Positions 18,199 through 26,886 of a stretch of DNA of 64,000 bases are shown piece after piece. This DNA is from CAVWGP01 sp963754645 (GTDB lineage: Bacteria; Pseudomonadota; Alphaproteobacteria; Bin65), in the NCBI GenBank assembly GCA_963754645.1, contig CAVWGP010000012.1, positions 682,001 to 746,000 on the forward strand, written 5' to 3'. A program made the position numbers and the translations under genes. Numbering within the stretch: the first letter of the stretch is position 1; every line of letters begins with the position of its first letter. The notes under the pieces are model-generated. The model was not told the DNA's origin. It worked only from the letters and a program-made list of their open reading frames with translations, and searched no databases.

Positions 18199-18597
18199 TC
18201 AGGCAGCTTTGCGTCGCACGCCATTGTCGGCGAGCAGCACATCGCCCGATATTCCCCAGGACTGCCGCAATTTCCGCATCATATCGACGGTCAATTTTCG
18301 GCGACGCGTCAGAATATCGCGCGTCCGGCGTATAGGATAGGCGCGCCCGGCCGTGCCCAAAATCCGCGCCAAGTCTCCGATCGAGTAGTCTTGCTGCTCC
18401 ATTCGAAACTTAATTGCGTCAACCGGATCGGGCAATTCGATCGGCCATCGGCTGCTCTCATAGGCTTCGATCAAAATAGCGAGGTGCTTAAGCCGTTTAT
18501 GCTGCGCGGTGCCGCGCCGCGCACCCCAAAGCCGGCGCAATTCCTCCAGCGCCATACGATAGGCGCGATCGCTTTCGATCGGCTCCAATGCTTTCAT
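18199..18597 (-). CDS. HigA-type antitoxin (HTH)
   Basis: 132 residues from the ATG at 18597. The N-terminal part IESDRAYRMALEELRRLW and LKHLAILIEAYE is typical of the larger HigA antitoxins. The C-terminal HTH region reads MEQQDYSIGDLARILGT then TRDILTRRRKLTVDMMRKLRQSWGIS. It follows HigB on the same strand (toxin first), the diagnostic HigBA order. It would neutralise HigB and bind the operon operator. Confidence 0.82.
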   Translation of the reverse strand: MKALEPIESDRAYRMALEELRRLWGARRGTAQHKRLKHLAILIEAYESSRWPIELPDPVDAIKFRMEQQDYSIGDLARILGTAGRAYPIRRTRDILTRRRKLTVDMMRKLRQSWGISGDVLLADNGVRRKAA

Positions 18598-18628
18598 TGC
18601 GGACCGGCCGATCGGCGTTCGGAACAAT

Positions 18629-18922
18629 TCATAAGCGCCTCACATCGATTCGGTCGTATTCAGCATGCGTCCCGAACCAAAGTACGAGCAAAGCCTGTTC
18701 GACGTAGTCAACAAGCGCAACGATCCTATACCGATTCCCGCCGATATCGAAGATGACTTTTCGGTCTTCGACGATGCTGGCCTTCGGATATTTGCGCTTC
18801 AGCTCGGCGTGGTTGCGCCAATCGGCCAAGCGTATTTCTTCGGCCCAGGCGTCGAGCCTGGATCGGGACAGCGAATGGCGCCGCTTGCCCGCATCGAGAA
18901 CCTCGCGCCCGAGAAGCCGCAT
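18629..18922 (-). CDS. HigB-type mRNA interferase toxin
   Basis: 97 residues of the RelE/HigB fold. Diagnostic features are DWRNHAELKRKYPKASIV, VIFDIGGNRYRIVALVDY and the closing FGTHAEYDRIDV, where the terminal His/Tyr/Asp are typical of HigB. These toxins cut translated mRNA at the ribosome. It begins only 12 bases after the acyl-CoA synthetase stop, so it may be co-transcribed with it. It lies between two copies of that gene's 3' end. Confidence 0.87.
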   Translation of the reverse strand: MRLLGREVLDAGKRRHSLSRSRLDAWAEEIRLADWRNHAELKRKYPKASIVEDRKVIFDIGGNRYRIVALVDYVEQALLVLWFGTHAEYDRIDVRRL

Positions 18923-18934
18923 GTCCGCTCAAGC

Positions 18935-20908
18935 TCAGCCCGGCGGGATTTTCAGCTTGCCCTTGACGATCTTGCGCGTCGGCGTGAGCGGCATTTCGGC
19001 GACGACGACGAGGCGTTCGGGCAGTTTTGTCTTGGCGATGCCCTTGCCTGCGAGATAGGCGCAGAGCGCTTCGAGCGCGGGCGAGGCGGCGCCGGGGCGG
19101 AGCGTGACGAAGGCGCAGGCGCGCTCGCCCAGCACCGGATCGGGCATCGGCACGATGGCGGATTGCAGGATCTGCGGATGCGAATCGAGCAGGTCCTCGA
19201 CGTCGCGCGGGTTGAACTTGACGCCGCCGCGATTGATCACGTCCTTGCTGCGGCCGGTGATGGCGACATTGCCGGCGGCATCGGCGGTGGCAAGATCGCC
19301 GGTGCGATACCAGCCGTCCGGCGTGAAGCCCGCCTCGTTGGCGGCGGCATTGTCGAAGAAGCCGGGGAACAGCAGGCAGCCGCGCACCTGCAGCTCGCCC
19401 TCCTCGCCCGGCGGGCACGGGCGCGCCTCGCCATCGGCGACGCGCACGTCGGTGCCCGGGCTGGGCCGGCCGGCGGAATTGGCGGCGATCTCGATCGCGT
19501 CGCCGGGCCGCGTGTAGAGCGCGCCTTGCGTCTCGGTCATGCCCCAAAGCTGCGTCACCGCGCAGCGCGGCAACTTCGCCTGGAACCAGCGCACCAGATC
19601 GGGCGGACAGGCGCTGCCCGACATGATGGCGAGCTTGAGCGACGAGAAATCATGCGCGTCGATGAGGCTCTGCGCCCGCACCGCGGCGATGTGCGCCGGC
19701 GCCGTCCACAGCGCGGTCGGCTTGTCGCGCGCGATCGCCGCCGCCATGTCGGCGGGCGTGAACGCCGGCAGCAGCACGATCGCGGCGCCGGACGCGAGCG
19801 CCACATGAACGCTGTACAGGCCGAAAAGATGCGAGAACGGCGCCGCGGACAGAATGCGGTCCGCCGGCGTTATCCCGTGCTCGGGCGCGCCGAGCCGCGC
19901 GTTCGAGAGCAGCGTATGATAATTGTGCGGCACGGCCTTGGGCGCGGCCGTCGTGCCCGAGGTATAGAGCAGCAGGAATGGATCGGCCGCGACCGGCGGC
20001 TCGACCGCCTCGGCATCGAGCGGCGGCGCCTGCTCGATCATGTCGCCGAGCGAAAAGCAGCCGGTCGTCTTGGCGCCATGGGCGATGACGAGCTTGAGAT
20101 CGGGCAGGCGCGCGCGCATCGCGAGCACGGCGTCGGCCGGGCGGAAATCCTTCATGTCGGCGAGCACGATCGCCGCCGCCGCCCGGCTGTGCGCCAGCAG
20201 GCTCTCGATCTCGGCGGCGCGATAGGGCATGTGGATCGTCGTCATCGCCGCGCCAAGCCGGCAGATGGCGAAATAGGCGATGAGGAATTCGGCCATGTTC
20301 GGCAATTGCACGGCAACAACGTCGCCCCTGGCGACGCCGGCGTGATGCAATGCGCCGGCGAGCCGCGCGACTTTGGCCGCGAGTTCGCGCCAGTTCAGCG
20401 TCGCGCCGGCATGGACGACCGCGGGCGCCTCGCCGCGCTCGGCGGCGTGGCGCGCCAGCCACTTCGGTATCGTATCGTCGCGCCACAAGCCGCGGCGCAC
20501 GAAGTCGCGCGCCTGGGCCGGATCGAAGCGCAAGCTGGCGCGCAGGGCGAGCGCGTTCTCGCTGTAGCGGAAATGATCGAGCTGCGGCGTCATGCGCTCG
20601 GCGCGGAAGCGCTTGCCGCCGCCCAATTCGAGCAGGCGCGAATGATGCCCGGTGCGGAAGCGCCGCCGCTCCATGACCGTGCGCAGGAACAAGACTTGAT
20701 TGCGCGTCAGGCCGAGCTTGTCGGCGATCTGCTGGTCGGCGAGGCCCATATCCTCGCGCTGGCGCTCGATCGCGGCCCAATCGAGCGCGCGCACCGGATC
20801 GCCGGTCCGCGTCTGAAGATTGTGGCTGAGATTGAACACCATCTCGCCGAAGGTGGCGATCATCTCCTCGGTGACGCCGATCTCGTCCCGTGTCAGCCCG
20901 CGCGCCAT
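18935..20908 (-). CDS. AMP-dependent acyl-CoA synthetase with N-terminal HTH-like extension
   Basis: 657 residues. The adenylation domain shows LLLYTSGTTAAPKAVPHNY (phosphate-binding loop), WGMTETQG, GWYRTGDLA and GRSKDVINRGGVKFNP; the A10 lysine lies in PTRKIVKGKLK at the C-terminus. The first 100 or so residues are not part of the usual fold: LADQQIADKLGLTRNQVLFLRTVMERRRF reads like a helix-turn-helix, an unusual fusion for this family. It activates a carboxylic acid to its CoA thioester; the substrate is unknown. Its last 60 bases are duplicated beyond the adjacent HigBA pair. Confidence 0.85.
   Translation of the reverse strand: MARGLTRDEIGVTEEMIATFGEMVFNLSHNLQTRTGDPVRALDWAAIERQREDMGLADQQIADKLGLTRNQVLFLRTVMERRRFRTGHHSRLLELGGGKRFRAERMTPQLDHFRYSENALALRASLRFDPAQARDFVRRGLWRDDTIPKWLARHAAERGEAPAVVHAGATLNWRELAAKVARLAGALHHAGVARGDVVAVQLPNMAEFLIAYFAICRLGAAMTTIHMPYRAAEIESLLAHSRAAAAIVLADMKDFRPADAVLAMRARLPDLKLVIAHGAKTTGCFSLGDMIEQAPPLDAEAVEPPVAADPFLLLYTSGTTAAPKAVPHNYHTLLSNARLGAPEHGITPADRILSAAPFSHLFGLYSVHVALASGAAIVLLPAFTPADMAAAIARDKPTALWTAPAHIAAVRAQSLIDAHDFSSLKLAIMSGSACPPDLVRWFQAKLPRCAVTQLWGMTETQGALYTRPGDAIEIAANSAGRPSPGTDVRVADGEARPCPPGEEGELQVRGCLLFPGFFDNAAANEAGFTPDGWYRTGDLATADAAGNVAITGRSKDVINRGGVKFNPRDVEDLLDSHPQILQSAIVPMPDPVLGERACAFVTLRPGAASPALEALCAYLAGKGIAKTKLPERLVVVAEMPLTPTRKIVKGKLKIPPG
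18954..19005 (-). repeat. 52-base direct repeat, copy within the acyl-CoA synthetase
   Basis: Identical to 18140-18191. It encodes the VAEMPLTPTRKIVKGKL stretch of the functional enzyme. Confidence 0.85.
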
Positions 20909-20944
20909 TCTCTACCCCGCGGCGAGAGAACCGGAAGGTTTAGG

Positions 20945-21037
20945 GAACCACAGAGGCACGGAGGCACAGAGAAGAAGGAATTCGGGCGCGCTGCGCGCGC
21001 GAAATTGAATCTCTGTGCCTCTGTGTCTCTGTGGTTC
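20945..21037. repeat. Inverted repeat, CCACAGAGGCAC family
   Basis: The left arm GAACCACAGAGGCACGGAGG is complementary with a few mismatches to the right arm ending CTCTGTGTCTCTGTGGTTC. The middle holds GCGCGCTGCGCGCGC. The same arms, degenerate, occur at 3313-3420. It fills most of the gap between the synthetase and the QueG-like gene. Confidence 0.75.
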
Positions 21038-21061
21038 ACCTTTTTCTCCCGGACTTCCGAT

Positions 21062-21976
21062 TCAAGCCTTCTTCGCCGCCTGCTGCGCCTCGAAGCGCAG
21101 GATCGGATCGGCGAGCGGCGCCTTGGTCGCGATCGGGCAGGCGCGCATGCATTCGAAGCATTGCGCGAACCAGCCGCCCGAGCCGGCCGAAACCTTGTAC
21201 CACAGCATTTTGTTGTCCGGGTCCATCAGCGCGTCCTCGCGCTCGGCCTCGGTCTCGGCGCGGATCGCGTCGAGAATGCGCGTCGGCACGGTTTCGTATT
21301 GCTGGCTCATCTCGGCGCAGGCCGCCATGTCGTAGCGCATGACCGCTTGCTTGCCGTTCGCGTCGATCTCGCCGTCGAGGCATTGCACGGGACAGAACTT
21401 CATGCACGGCGTGCGGCCGATCGAGCGGTACATGGCGACGCAGGACGGCGCCGGACACGGATTGTCCGCCATCGGCTTGTCGGGCGGCAATTCGAGCTCG
21501 GTGAAGATCGAGGCGAAATACATGTAGCCGAATTCGGGATGAAGCAGGATATCGCCGGCCAGCGAGCGGGCGCCGATGCCGGCCAGCTCGGCGTGGAGCT
21601 TCAAGCTCTGCAACGGCACGCGCGGCCCGCCTTCGGGGTCCATGTCGGGCGGGCAATAGATCGAGCGGATGCCGAACTTGTTCTCGATGAAAAACGCGGC
21701 GCCGTAGGCGATCTTGTAAGCCCGCGTCTCGGTCGAGCCGAAATAGCCGAGCGCCTTGGACGGCACCGTCCACGCCCCCTGGGTCTGCCCGCCGACGCCG
21801 AGCGATATCACCGACTTGACCTTCGGCATGAGATCGCGCGGCCGGTGGCCGGGCGGCGCGATGCGGTCGATCGCCGCGAGATCGGCCACGCCGGCCGCCA
21901 GCGCGCCCTTCTTGCGGCAATAATCGAGGATCGCCTGCTTGGCGGCAACCGGATCGATCTCGCGTTTGGCGGCCAT
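21062..21976 (-). CDS. QueG-like protein with 4Fe-4S double-cluster domain
   Basis: 304 residues. The N-terminal half has HRPRDLMPKVKSVISLGVG, as in epoxyqueuosine reductase-like and reductive-dehalogenase-like proteins. The C-terminal half carries cysteines suitable for two 4Fe-4S clusters: CPAPSC, TPCMKFCPVQCLDG and CFECMRACPIA. It is probably a cytoplasmic corrinoid- or flavin-linked reductase relative; it is shorter than QueG and lacks its clear C-terminal repeats, so I do not call it QueG. It starts with SD-like AAGGAGA (minus strand) just before 21976. Confidence 0.7.
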   Translation of the reverse strand: MAAKREIDPVAAKQAILDYCRKKGALAAGVADLAAIDRIAPPGHRPRDLMPKVKSVISLGVGGQTQGAWTVPSKALGYFGSTETRAYKIAYGAAFFIENKFGIRSIYCPPDMDPEGGPRVPLQSLKLHAELAGIGARSLAGDILLHPEFGYMYFASIFTELELPPDKPMADNPCPAPSCVAMYRSIGRTPCMKFCPVQCLDGEIDANGKQAVMRYDMAACAEMSQQYETVPTRILDAIRAETEAEREDALMDPDNKMLWYKVSAGSGGWFAQCFECMRACPIATKAPLADPILRFEAQQAAKKA

Positions 21977-22041
21977 GGTTTCTCCTTGAACGGCAGCTGG
22001 CAGCCTAACGGCCGGCGCGCCCGCGTCAAATTCGATCGATA

Positions 22042-22070
22042 TTGTCTATTTTGTCTATAATGGATATAAG
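22042..22070 (+). promoter_or_regulatory. Candidate promoter/operator of the Phd-PIN module
   Basis: TTGTCT (22042-22047) and TATAAG (22065-22070) are spaced by 17 bases. TTGTCTAT is directly repeated at 22042 and 22051, and the region is much more AT-rich than its surroundings. The antitoxin start has TAGGAGA upstream. Confidence 0.4.
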
Positions 22071-22091
22071 AGATATTTAGGAGAATCGGCC

Positions 22092-22343
22092 ATGCGTTAC
22101 ATGTCCGCCACCGAGGCCAAGCAGCGGCTTGCCGCTTTGCTCGACGCCGCGCAAAGCGAGCCGGTGACGATCCGCCGGCAGAAGCGCGAAATCGCGGTCG
22201 TGCTCTCGCCTGCGGAGTATCGGCGTCTGCGCGCGCTCAACGTCGCCGAGTTCCAGCGTTACGCCGACCTCGTCGGCGCCCGCGCCAAGGCGCGCGGCTT
22301 GACCGAGAAAAAGCTGCGCCGGCTGCTCGCCGCTGATGGCTGA
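22092..22343 (+). CDS. Phd/YefM-type antitoxin
   Basis: 83 residues. The start MRYMSATEAKQRLAALLDAA and the middle PVTIRRQKREIAVVLSPAEYRRL are typical of the Phd/YefM DNA-binding fold; the C-terminal ARAKARGLTEKKLRRLL would wrap the toxin. It overlaps the PIN toxin gene by 8 bases (ATGGCTGA), the expected translational coupling. Confidence 0.87.
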   Translation: MRYMSATEAKQRLAALLDAAQSEPVTIRRQKREIAVVLSPAEYRRLRALNVAEFQRYADLVGARAKARGLTEKKLRRLLAADG

Positions 22344-22743
22344 GGAACGCATTGTCGTCGATACAAACGTCCTTGTCAGCCGGCTGCTTCTGCCAGAATC
22401 GGTGCCCGGCCGCGCTGTTCGCAAGGTTATCGATGTGGCTCGACTGCTGCTGTCCGAAGCAACCCTTGCCGAATTGGCCCGCGTTCTCGCTCGCGCGAAA
22501 TTCGATCGCTATGTGACGGTCGCCGAACGGCAAGGATTTCTGCGCCGCCTGGGCACGATCGCCGTCCTGGTGCCGATCGTTCACACGATTCGCGCGAGCC
22601 GCGACCCCGGCGACGACAAATTCCTTGAGCTTGCGGTCAATGGCGCGGCGCAGCGTATCGTCACCGGTGACGCCGATCTCCTGGCGCTTGACCCGTTTCG
22701 CGGCATCGGGATCGTCACGCTGGCGGACTATCTTGCGAACTGA
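22336..22743 (+). CDS. PIN-domain toxin (COG1569-type)
   Basis: 135 residues with the PIN order of acidic residues: VVDTNVLVS at the start, LSEATLAELARVL (Glu) in the middle, and SRDPGDDKFLELA then TGDADLL near the end. PIN toxins are Mg-dependent ribonucleases that usually cut tRNA or rRNA. Unlike the other two toxin-antitoxin pairs in the window, I see no duplicated gene end around it. Confidence 0.87.
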   Translation: MAEERIVVDTNVLVSRLLLPESVPGRAVRKVIDVARLLLSEATLAELARVLARAKFDRYVTVAERQGFLRRLGTIAVLVPIVHTIRASRDPGDDKFLELAVNGAAQRIVTGDADLLALDPFRGIGIVTLADYLAN

Positions 22744-22883
22744 ATTTCGTTGCGGCACGGCCGTCGGCCAATTCCAATCCGCGGAAGCAGGTCGGCACCT
22801 TAAGCCCGGATTTCTCACAGTTAGAATGCGCGGGCCGATGCATCCGCGAATTTCTTGCCGAGAATCATTGGCCTTCGTCCCGA

Positions 22884-22945
22884 GGGCGCGCGCAGCGCGC
22901 CCCTACGCAACGACGACATCGCGTAGGGGCAGCCTGCGGCTGCCC
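22884..22945. repeat. Inverted repeat, GCGTAGGGGC family
   Basis: The left arm GGGCGCGCGCAGCGCGCCCCTACGC faces the right arm GCGTAGGGGCAGCCTGCGGCTGCCC around 12 bases; each outer half is itself a hairpin. It lies in the 281-base non-coding stretch between the PIN toxin and the MFS gene. The rest of that stretch shows nothing I can identify. Confidence 0.7.
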
Positions 22946-23024
22946 TGGTTCCGCAAGTTGCGATCGCCATAGAGAAGTCCGGCGCGCACGATGCATGGCG
23001 AATTCGTGCTGCGAGAATTCCGGG

Positions 23025-24557
23025 TTAGCGATGCACCGTCCTGCGCAGCGGAAGTTCCTTGAGCAGCAGTGCCAGCGCGCAGCCGAAGGCCGCGGCGGCG
23101 GCGCACGCATCGAAGATGTGGCGGAAGATCGCGCCGGCGCCGGCGACGACGGCGGCGCGGCCCGCCTCGGGCAATTGCGCGAGCGCGCCGTGGCCTTCGT
23201 GCAGCAGGCGTTGCAGCAAGCGCGACGCGGCGCCGGCCTCGCCGGCGCCGGCCGATGCTTCGAGCGCGCCGGTGAGGCCAGCGGCGAACACCGCGCCGAG
23301 CAGCGCCACGCCATAGGCGCTGCCCAACGAGCGGAAGAAGGATTGCGCCGCCGTCGCGGCCCCGAGATCGGTTTGCGCCACGGCATTTTGCACCGCCACG
23401 ATGAGAACCGGGAACAGAATGCCGAGGCCGATGCCGGCGATGGCGCTCGCCGTCAAAGCGATGGCGCGCCCGGCGGCGATGTCACTGCGCGCCAGAATCG
23501 CGAAACTCACGGCGGTGACGATCAATCCGGCAATCGGCAGGATGCGATAGCGCCCGGTGCGGCTCATGAACCGGCCGCCGATCATGGCGCCGACCGTGCT
23601 GCCGAGCGTGTAGGGCACCAGCAGCAGACCCGCCGCCGCCGCCGAAACGCCGCCCGCAAGCTGGGCATAAAGCGGCATGAACACGATGCCGCCCATGAAA
23701 GCCATCGAGGTAATCGCGGCGATGGCGTTTGTCAGCACGTACGAGCGGTTGCGGAACAGATGAAGCGGCATGATCGGCGACGAGGCGAAGCGCTCGGCCA
23801 GGAGAAAAACCGCCGTGATGGCGAGGCCGAGAGCGGCAAGGCCGAGAATTTGCGGCGAGGCCCAATCGTAGACCAGGCCGCCCCAGGCCGCGACAAGCTG
23901 CAGGGCCGAGACCGCGGCGATCAGGAGCACGGAACCGGCATAGTCGATGCGCGGCTTGCCTGGCGGCTTCACCAGCCCGCGCAACTTCAATTGACACAAT
24001 AGAAAGGCCAGGACGCCGAGCGGCAGATTGATCCAGAACACCCAGCGCCAGGAAAGATATTCGGTGAGAATGCCGCCCAGGAGCGGCCCGCCGACGCTGG
24101 CGATCGCCCACATCGCGGCGAAAATCCCCTGATAGCGCCCGCGCTCGCGCGGCGCGATGATGTCGCCGATCACCGCCTGCGAGACCACCCAGAGCCCGCC
24201 GCCGCCGACGCCCTGCAGCGCGCGCGCCGCCGACAGCTCGACGATGTCGCGCGCCAAGCCGCACAATATGGAAGCAGCGACGAAGAGGACGATGGATACC
24301 GACATCGTCGCGCGCCGGCCGAACAGATCGCTGAGCCGGCCGTATAGCGGCGCGGTCGCGGTCGAGGTCAGCAGGAATGCGGTGACGATCCACGATAGGT
24401 GCTCGACCCCGCCGAGTTCGCCCGCGATGCGCGGCAAGGCCGCGGCCACGATCGTCTGGTTGAGCGCGAACAGGAAGCTGCCGAGCAATATGCCGCTCAA
24501 GATCGCGACGGTTTCGCGATAGGAGCGCTCGGGCGGGTTTGGCATGGACCGGTGCAC
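23025..24557 (-). CDS. MFS drug-resistance transporter, DHA2 (EmrB/QacA) type
   Basis: About 510 residues with 14 hydrophobic segments. Motif A reads GRLSDLFGRRATM, motif B region is LQGVGGGGLWVVSQAVIGD, and motif C is WAIASVGGPLLGGILTEYLSWRW. The fourteen-segment plan marks the DHA2 proton-driven drug exporters. The start is GTG at 24557 or ATG at 24545; neither has a clear Shine-Dalgarno site. No linked regulator or membrane-fusion protein is present. Confidence 0.88.
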   Translation of the reverse strand: MHRSMPNPPERSYRETVAILSGILLGSFLFALNQTIVAAALPRIAGELGGVEHLSWIVTAFLLTSTATAPLYGRLSDLFGRRATMSVSIVLFVAASILCGLARDIVELSAARALQGVGGGGLWVVSQAVIGDIIAPRERGRYQGIFAAMWAIASVGGPLLGGILTEYLSWRWVFWINLPLGVLAFLLCQLKLRGLVKPPGKPRIDYAGSVLLIAAVSALQLVAAWGGLVYDWASPQILGLAALGLAITAVFLLAERFASSPIMPLHLFRNRSYVLTNAIAAITSMAFMGGIVFMPLYAQLAGGVSAAAAGLLLVPYTLGSTVGAMIGGRFMSRTGRYRILPIAGLIVTAVSFAILARSDIAAGRAIALTASAIAGIGLGILFPVLIVAVQNAVAQTDLGAATAAQSFFRSLGSAYGVALLGAVFAAGLTGALEASAGAGEAGAASRLLQRLLHEGHGALAQLPEAGRAAVVAGAGAIFRHIFDACAAAAAFGCALALLLKELPLRRTVHR

Positions 24558-24622
24558 GGGTTGGCGGGAAAGTCTCTAAGAGTGGCGCATATGTATTACA
24601 GCGACGCATGGAAATGTCGAAG

Positions 24623-24789
24623 CGTCATCCCGAGTGCAGGTCGCGCGACGCGCGACCGAAATCGAGGGACCTCGGGCGGACGAGCGTTTTGCCGCCGCGC
24701 TGGGTTGCGCTAGTCCGGCCGAGGTCCCTCCACTTCGCGCGCTTGCGCGCGCGTCCGACGCCTTTGGCGTCGGCTCGGTCGGGATGACG
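24623..24789. repeat. Complete interspersed inverted repeat CGTCATCCCGA...TCGGGATGACG
   Basis: The left arm starts CGTCATCCCGAG and contains CGAGGGACCTCGG; the right arm contains CCGAGGTCCCTCCAC and ends GGTCGGGATGACG. Internal small palindromes (GACGCCTTTGGCGTC) are present. Half-copies are at 5163-5222 and 9494-9558. No coding capacity. Confidence 0.75.
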
Positions 24790-24803
24790 AAAGTTCTTCG
24801 GCG

Positions 24804-25877
24804 TTGCAATTTCGCCTTAACGCCGCCTCAACCGATCATGCCTATATCGATCGGCCGTCGCGTCGCCCCCATGCGGAGAAAGCAATAAGTCCAATAAAGC
24901 CGGCCGACGATGCCGAACGCCTCATGGACGAGGCGCGCGAGTGCTTGAACGCGGGCAACGACAAGAAGGCGCTCGCGATCGGCAAGAACCTCGAGAAGCT
25001 GCGATATTCCGGCGCCTTCGAGATCCAGGCGCTGGCCCATATGGCCATCGGCAAGACGGACAAGGCGATCGAGGTTCTCGAGAAAGGCACCAAGCTCGTG
25101 CCCGACATTTGGCTCTTGTGGCAGCTGCTCGGCAATTGCCGTTCCGATTGCGGTCAATTCGCACGATCGCAAGACGCCTACGAAAAAGGCCTGGCGTTAA
25201 AAAACGCCGACGCGGTGTCGCTCCTCTATAACTATGCCCGCATGCTCTGGCGCTCGGAGAAATTCGCCGCCGCGGAGGAAAAGATCGGGCTCGCCTTCGA
25301 GAAAAAGAATTTCGCGAAAAGCCGCTTGGCGCTGATCGCCCGCTGCACCGCATTGCAGCTCGATTTGCACAACAAGGGCGAGCGCCATGGCGAAGCGGAA
25401 GCATCGTTCAAATCGTTTCTGAAACGCAATTTCCGAACCGAGGACAATGGCGAAGACCTGGCGCCGGTCTATGCCGCCTTCGGCGCGACCTTGCTCGCGA
25501 CCGGAAAATCCGCGGAAGCGGCGGACATGGCGCTGCTCGCAATCCGATTGGACCGGCACAACGCCGATGCCCGATATTTGCTGCGCGAAATCCGGTCTGC
25601 GTCGCCCTATCGAAATGCGAAATACCTGCGAATTCTGATTTCCGGCCATGACCCGGCCCCGCGGGCCGGACACGACAAGCCGCTTGGATTTTTCACGACC
25701 TACGACGTCGTCGCCGACGACGAAGGCGAAGCGCTGAGATTCATCAAGGAATTCGAGGCGCCGCATATCGCCGGCAGCCTTGCGATCGAGGAAATCGAGA
25801 CGATAAAATCGCCGAAACAACCCAAGGGCGTCTACGAGACCACGCCCTATAACCTGTTTCCGCTCGACAGCGAGTGA
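24804..25877 (+). CDS. TPR-repeat protein of unknown function
   Basis: Up to 357 residues. Tetratricopeptide-like helices are visible: ARECLNAGNDKKALAIGKNL, ALAHMAIGKTDKAIEVLEKG, LLYNYARMLWRSEKFAAAEEKI and APVYAAFGATLLATGKSAEA. The last 90 residues (LGFFTTYDVVADDEGEALRF onward) are not TPR and unrecognised. No signal peptide. The start is uncertain: the ATG at 24804 abuts a repeat, and the conserved part begins near 24924 (MDEARECLN). The role is likely protein-protein scaffolding. Confidence 0.7.
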   Translation: MQFRLNAASTDHAYIDRPSRRPHAEKAISPIKPADDAERLMDEARECLNAGNDKKALAIGKNLEKLRYSGAFEIQALAHMAIGKTDKAIEVLEKGTKLVPDIWLLWQLLGNCRSDCGQFARSQDAYEKGLALKNADAVSLLYNYARMLWRSEKFAAAEEKIGLAFEKKNFAKSRLALIARCTALQLDLHNKGERHGEAEASFKSFLKRNFRTEDNGEDLAPVYAAFGATLLATGKSAEAADMALLAIRLDRHNADARYLLREIRSASPYRNAKYLRILISGHDPAPRAGHDKPLGFFTTYDVVADDEGEALRFIKEFEAPHIAGSLAIEEIETIKSPKQPKGVYETTPYNLFPLDSE

Positions 25878-25893
25878 GGGCGATCGCCTGACA

Positions 25894-26779
25894 TCACGCC
25901 GCCGACCGCATCGCATCGAGGCGGCGGTCCAGCGCGTCGCGCAGCGCGGGCGAGATCGAGGCGAGCGGCAAGCGGCAGTCCGGCTCGGCAATGAGCCCCT
26001 GCCGCCACAGGCAATGTTTGAGCGGCATCGGATTGGCTTCTTGAAACAGCAGCGGAATCATCCGCGCCAAGGGCTGCCACAGGGCGCGCGCCCCCTGATG
26101 ATCGTTGGCCGCCATGCGCCCGGCAACGGCGACAAAGCGTTCGGTTGCGAGATGGCTCGCCGCCAGGATGCCGCCATCGGCGCCATGGGCCAGCATTGTA
26201 TAGAACAATGCGTCCTCGCCGGTGAGCACGGCGAACGGCTTCGGCCGCGCCGCCAGCAGATCGAGCGATTGGGCGATATTGCCCGAACTATCCTTCACGC
26301 CGACGATGTTGCGCCGCTCGGCGAGTGCGCAGCAGCGTCTCGTTGGCGAGATTGACCGCGGTCCGGTACGGAATGTTGTAGATCAGGATGAGGCGGTCGG
26401 TGGCGTCCGCGACCGCTTCGAAATGCCGGCGCATCCCGTCCTGGCTCGGCCGGTTATAATAGGGACAGACCGAAACGATGCCGGGAAAGTCGTAGCGCGC
26501 CAAGCGTTCGATCGACTTGACGACCTTGCGCGTCGCATTGCCGCCGATCCCGACATAGATGGGCACCCGGCCCGCAACCGCCGTAACGGTACGTTCGACA
26601 ATGGCCTCGGCTTCGTCATCGTCGAGCGTCGGCGCCTCGCCCGTGGTGCCGAGCGGAAACAAGCCGGATACGCCCTTGGCGATGTAGTGGTGGATGAGGC
26701 GCTCGTAGCTGGCGAAATCGACGGCGCCGTCCTTGAACGGCGTGACGAGCGGAACCCAGACGCCGGAGATCGCGGCCAT
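25894..26779 (-). CDS. DapA-family aldolase/lyase (DHDPS/NAL superfamily), one-base frameshift
   Basis: About 294 residues once corrected. The family motif LFPLGTTGEAPTL is near residue 40, YYNRPSQDG near 110, and the Schiff-base lysine lies in VGVKDSSGN. The frame breaks near 26326: reading ETLLR then TRRAAQH, whereas removal of one base (a T on the plus strand) gives ETLLRLAERRNIVGVKDSSG. These class I aldolases include dihydrodipicolinate synthase and sugar-acid lyases; the substrate is not evident, and the gene is not in a lysine context. A LysR gene is divergent from it and probably regulates it. Confidence 0.82.
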
Positions 26780-26835
26780 GGCGGTTTCCTCGCATGATGT
26801 TCCGCTGTTCTATCGGCCGGCGATATATTACAAAA

Positions 26836-26872
26836 TCTAATTGTTCTAATGATTCTGTTCTCGAACTCTAAT
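26836..26872. promoter_or_regulatory. Divergent control region with three TCTAAT repeats
   Basis: The AT-rich 107-base gap between the dapA-like gene and lysR contains TCTAAT at 26836, 26845 and 26867. Spacings of 9 and 22 bases suit binding of a LysR-type dimer or tetramer. Which site is the primary one cannot be told. Confidence 0.4.
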
Positions 26873-26886
26873 AGTGGGCGGCCGGC

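Noticed and set aside
22040..22745. Duplicated gene ends around the Phd/PIN module, as at the other TA pairs
   Set aside because: I compared both flanks with the QueG-like and MFS genes and found no repeated coding segment.
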